Assembly (NCBI GenBank): GCA_964516805.1
Contig: CAZEXI010000076.1
Coordinates: 1 to 7,354 of the forward strand
Origin: CAYSTL01 sp964516805
Lineage (GTDB): Archaea; Thermoplasmatota; Thermoplasmata; Halarchaeoplasmatales; Halarchaeoplasmataceae
Reading direction: 5' to 3'
DNA length: 7,354 nt
Position numbers and translations under genes: made by a program. The notes beneath the pieces are model-generated. The model did not search any database. It was not told the origin of the DNA and was given only the letters and a program-made list of their open reading frames with translations. Shown here piece by piece: positions 6,027 through 7,354 of this stretch (positions within the stretch are counted from its first letter, which is position 1; each line of letters opens with the position of its first letter).

Positions 6027-6563
6027 TTATCCCCATCTCTTTTTTATTTCTTTTGAAGTAGATATTTCAGCCCCATAAATTTTTTTCATATATTCTAAAG
6101 CTGACTCATAGTTTTCACCAGCCATGGCAGCTGTGCAGTCATCTAAAACTGTTACATCATAACCTCTTATGAATGCTCCACCGGCAGCATGCTGAACACA
6201 GATATCTGTACTTACACCAGTTATAATTACACTTTTGATTTCATCATCTTTTAATATTTTATTCAAATTTGTTTTAAAGAAAGGGTCGTAAGTACTCGTT
6301 TCGACCATATAATCTTCAAATCCTTTCAACTCATCAATCGTCTCGGAACCTTTTTCACCTCTCATCCCGTGTTTACCCCATATGTCCATCTCGGGGTCCT
6401 CTTCTGTATGAGCATCCTGGGCATAGATGATCAATTTATCTGAATCTTGGGCTGTTTCTAATAAATCTTTTAACCTTGGTACTATCTTTTGGGCACCCTT
6501 ACTTCCAAATTTATCATAAACAAAATCGTTAATCATGTCGATTACAAGTATAGCTTCTTTCAT
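6027..6563 (-). CDS. Isochorismatase/nicotinamidase-fold cysteine hydrolase
   Basis: This 178-residue protein has the size and layout of the isochorismatase-like hydrolases, which cleave amides or enol ethers through a Cys nucleophile. Visible features are the first-strand VIDMINDF with Asp9, a likely metal-site segment AQDAH (Asp50, His52) with His65 in IWGKHGMRGEKGSE, and the nucleophile loop VSTDICVQHAA with Cys122. The third triad member is normally a Lys in a V-E-K-x-x-Y-x-x-F segment. Here that segment reads VETSTYDPF, so the position is Thr89. The substrate is therefore uncertain, and nicotinamidase activity should not be assumed. An AGGTG lies 7 bases before the ATG. The gene ends 7 bases from the convergent surface-protein gene and is divergent from the MFS transporter, with which it may share regulation. 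Confidence 0.88.
   Translation of the reverse strand: MKEAILVIDMINDFVYDKFGSKGAQKIVPRLKDLLETAQDSDKLIIYAQDAHTEEDPEMDIWGKHGMRGEKGSETIDELKGFEDYMVETSTYDPFFKTNLNKILKDDEIKSVIITGVSTDICVQHAAGGAFIRGYDVTVLDDCTAAMAGENYESALEYMKKIYGAEISTSKEIKKRWG
6036..6054 (+). terminator. T-rich terminator of the surface-protein gene
   Basis: Starting 17 bases after the surface-protein stop, the plus strand carries runs of six, three and four T (6040-6045, 6047-6049, 6051-6054). This is the normal form of an archaeal intrinsic terminator. It lies inside the 3' end of the convergent hydrolase gene. Confidence 0.5.
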
Positions 6564-6598
6564 GTTTCCGCACCTGTAGTAATATGATTGAAAAAAGA

Positions 6599-6613
6599 AT
6601 TATACAAATGTAT
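6599..6613. promoter_or_regulatory. Shared AT-rich promoter element with inverted repeat
   Basis: The 93-base gap between the divergent hydrolase and MFS genes contains ATACA-aa-TGTAT (6602-6613), a perfect 5-base inverted repeat with a 2-base spacer. The plus strand reads TTATACAAAT and the minus strand TTTGTATAAT, so it could serve as the TATA region in both directions. It would start transcripts near 6630 (plus) and 6577 (minus). A regulator binding the palindrome would control both genes. Short AT-rich inverted repeats arise by chance, so this is tentative. Confidence 0.4.
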
Positions 6614-6656
6614 TGGATGACCCCAACTTTTAAGTATTGCAGGAGATACCGAACCG

Positions 6657-7354
6657 ATGGACTCTAAAAGGAAAAAGTATGTTGCATTAGCTTTCATATC
6701 ACTGGCCTGGCTGATAATCTTTATCGGTAGAGTCACAGCACCTACTTTATTGAAAGATATAACATCGGACCTAAACATTTCCAGTTATCAGGCTGGCTGG
6801 GCGATGACTTCATTGTGGTTATTTTATGGAATAATGCAGTTCCCTGGGGGAGCACTTTCAGATTCTAAAGGAAGGAAAAATGTAATAATGCTCTCTTTGA
6901 TATTGTTCGGTGTAGCAGTTTTATTGATCAGTTTTACTTTCAATTATATATTACTGATATTGACTTTCTCTTTACTAGGATTTGGTGCTGGATTCTTACC
7001 ATCGCCCAGTTTGACAATGATCTCTGAAATATTTGGCCCAGAAAAAGGTAAGGCATTGGGTATAAGGTCTGCTGTTACAGGATTATCAGGTCTAGTCCCT
7101 TTTGCTCTTCCATTTATAACACTTCTTATTGGATGGAGAGAAGTTTTTGTACTTTGGGGTGTTATAGCCTTCATAATAGCATTTTTATTTTATATGTTTG
7201 TAGAGGAAAGTTTAAAAGAAAGAGAAAGTAGAGATCATCTAGATAACATAATTTTGGGATTAAAGGGTTTATTAGAACCTAATATATCTTTGATGTTTGT
7301 TGTTAATCTTATAGTATCTTTTGCTTGGATAGGTATGATGTCCTGGTTTCCTAC
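6657..7354 (+). CDS. MFS family transporter, N-terminal 232 residues (cut by window edge)
   Basis: The frame is open from the ATG at 6657 to the window end. It encodes a basic start (MDSKRKK) and about seven hydrophobic helices, near residues 8-27, 46-64, 76-94, 98-118, 136-157, 162-181 and 210-229. The major-facilitator motif A lies between helices 2 and 3 as GALSDSKGRK (65-74). A charged central loop (about 182-205, EESLKERESRDH) divides the two six-helix halves, so the second half is mostly missing here. MFS proteins move small solutes across the cytoplasmic membrane by proton or solute coupling; the substrate cannot be read from this part. An in-frame stop at 6618-6620 limits the start. 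GGAG at 6642-6645 lies 11 bases before the ATG, slightly long but acceptable. Divergent from the hydrolase gene. Confidence 0.9.
   Translation, partial: MDSKRKKYVALAFISLAWLIIFIGRVTAPTLLKDITSDLNISSYQAGWAMTSLWLFYGIMQFPGGALSDSKGRKNVIMLSLILFGVAVLLISFTFNYILLILTFSLLGFGAGFLPSPSLTMISEIFGPEKGKALGIRSAVTGLSGLVPFALPFITLLIGWREVFVLWGVIAFIIAFLFYMFVEESLKERESRDHLDNIILGLKGLLEPNISLMFVVNLIVSFAWIGMMSWFP

Noticed and set aside
6560..6778. A 72-codon minus-strand frame overlapping the MFS start and the intergenic gap
   Set aside because: It covers the promoter region and the well-supported MFS start on the opposite strand. The translation shows no recognisable motif and its stop falls in the hydrolase start.
6944..7174. 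A 76-codon minus-strand frame inside the MFS gene
   Set aside because: It is antisense to helices 4-6 of a clear transporter and has a composition expected from the complement of a hydrophobic gene. No Shine-Dalgarno site or family match is visible.

Overview
The window is archaeal DNA, AT-rich, and densely coding. Three things show this. The minus-strand order is rps12-rps7-EF-2. The uS12 and uS7 proteins carry the archaeal signatures. Promoters look like TATA boxes about 25 bases before a short leader, and Shine-Dalgarno sites are of the GGAGG/GGTGAT type. The visible start of EF-2 (MGRKEKNIQKAQ) and the N-terminal half of uS12 resemble, from memory, Thermoplasma proteins more than those of other archaea. 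My best guess is therefore an uncultured Thermoplasmata-like euryarchaeon; this is inference and no search was run.

Layout. (1) Positions 1-1163, minus strand: the start of the 'str' ribosomal operon, rps12, rps7 and the first 16 codons of EF-2, with 17-20 base gaps each holding a Shine-Dalgarno site. It has its own TATA box and is not preceded by the usual RNA polymerase/nusA genes. (2) Positions 1244-2838, minus strand: a two-gene unit joined by an ATGA stop/start overlap. It encodes an endonuclease-IV-fold TIM-barrel protein and a SIS-domain 6-phospho-3-hexuloisomerase. (3) Positions 2839-3100: a divergent promoter region. (4) Positions 3101-6019, plus strand: a 972-residue secreted, membrane-anchored surface protein. 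It has a signal peptide, at least six tandem Ig/macroglobulin-like units, one C-terminal membrane helix and a charged cytoplasmic tail. (5) Positions 6027-6563, minus strand: a nicotinamidase/isochorismatase-fold hydrolase, convergent with the surface protein and only 7 bases from it. (6) Positions 6657 to the end, plus strand: the first 232 residues of an MFS transporter, divergent from the hydrolase.

How the genes may work together. The ribosomal genes and EF-2 form one translation operon. The hexuloisomerase belongs to the reverse ribulose-monophosphate route, by which many archaea make pentose phosphates; its usual synthase partner is not in the window. The TIM-barrel protein coupled to it seems to have lost most of the metal ligands of endonuclease IV, so the usual 'DNA repair' label is doubtful. 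The hydrolase next to the transporter also seems to lack its catalytic lysine. I see no mobile element, CRISPR array, tRNA or rRNA. No complete new system is evident. The most unusual items are the surface protein and the two enzymes with altered active sites.
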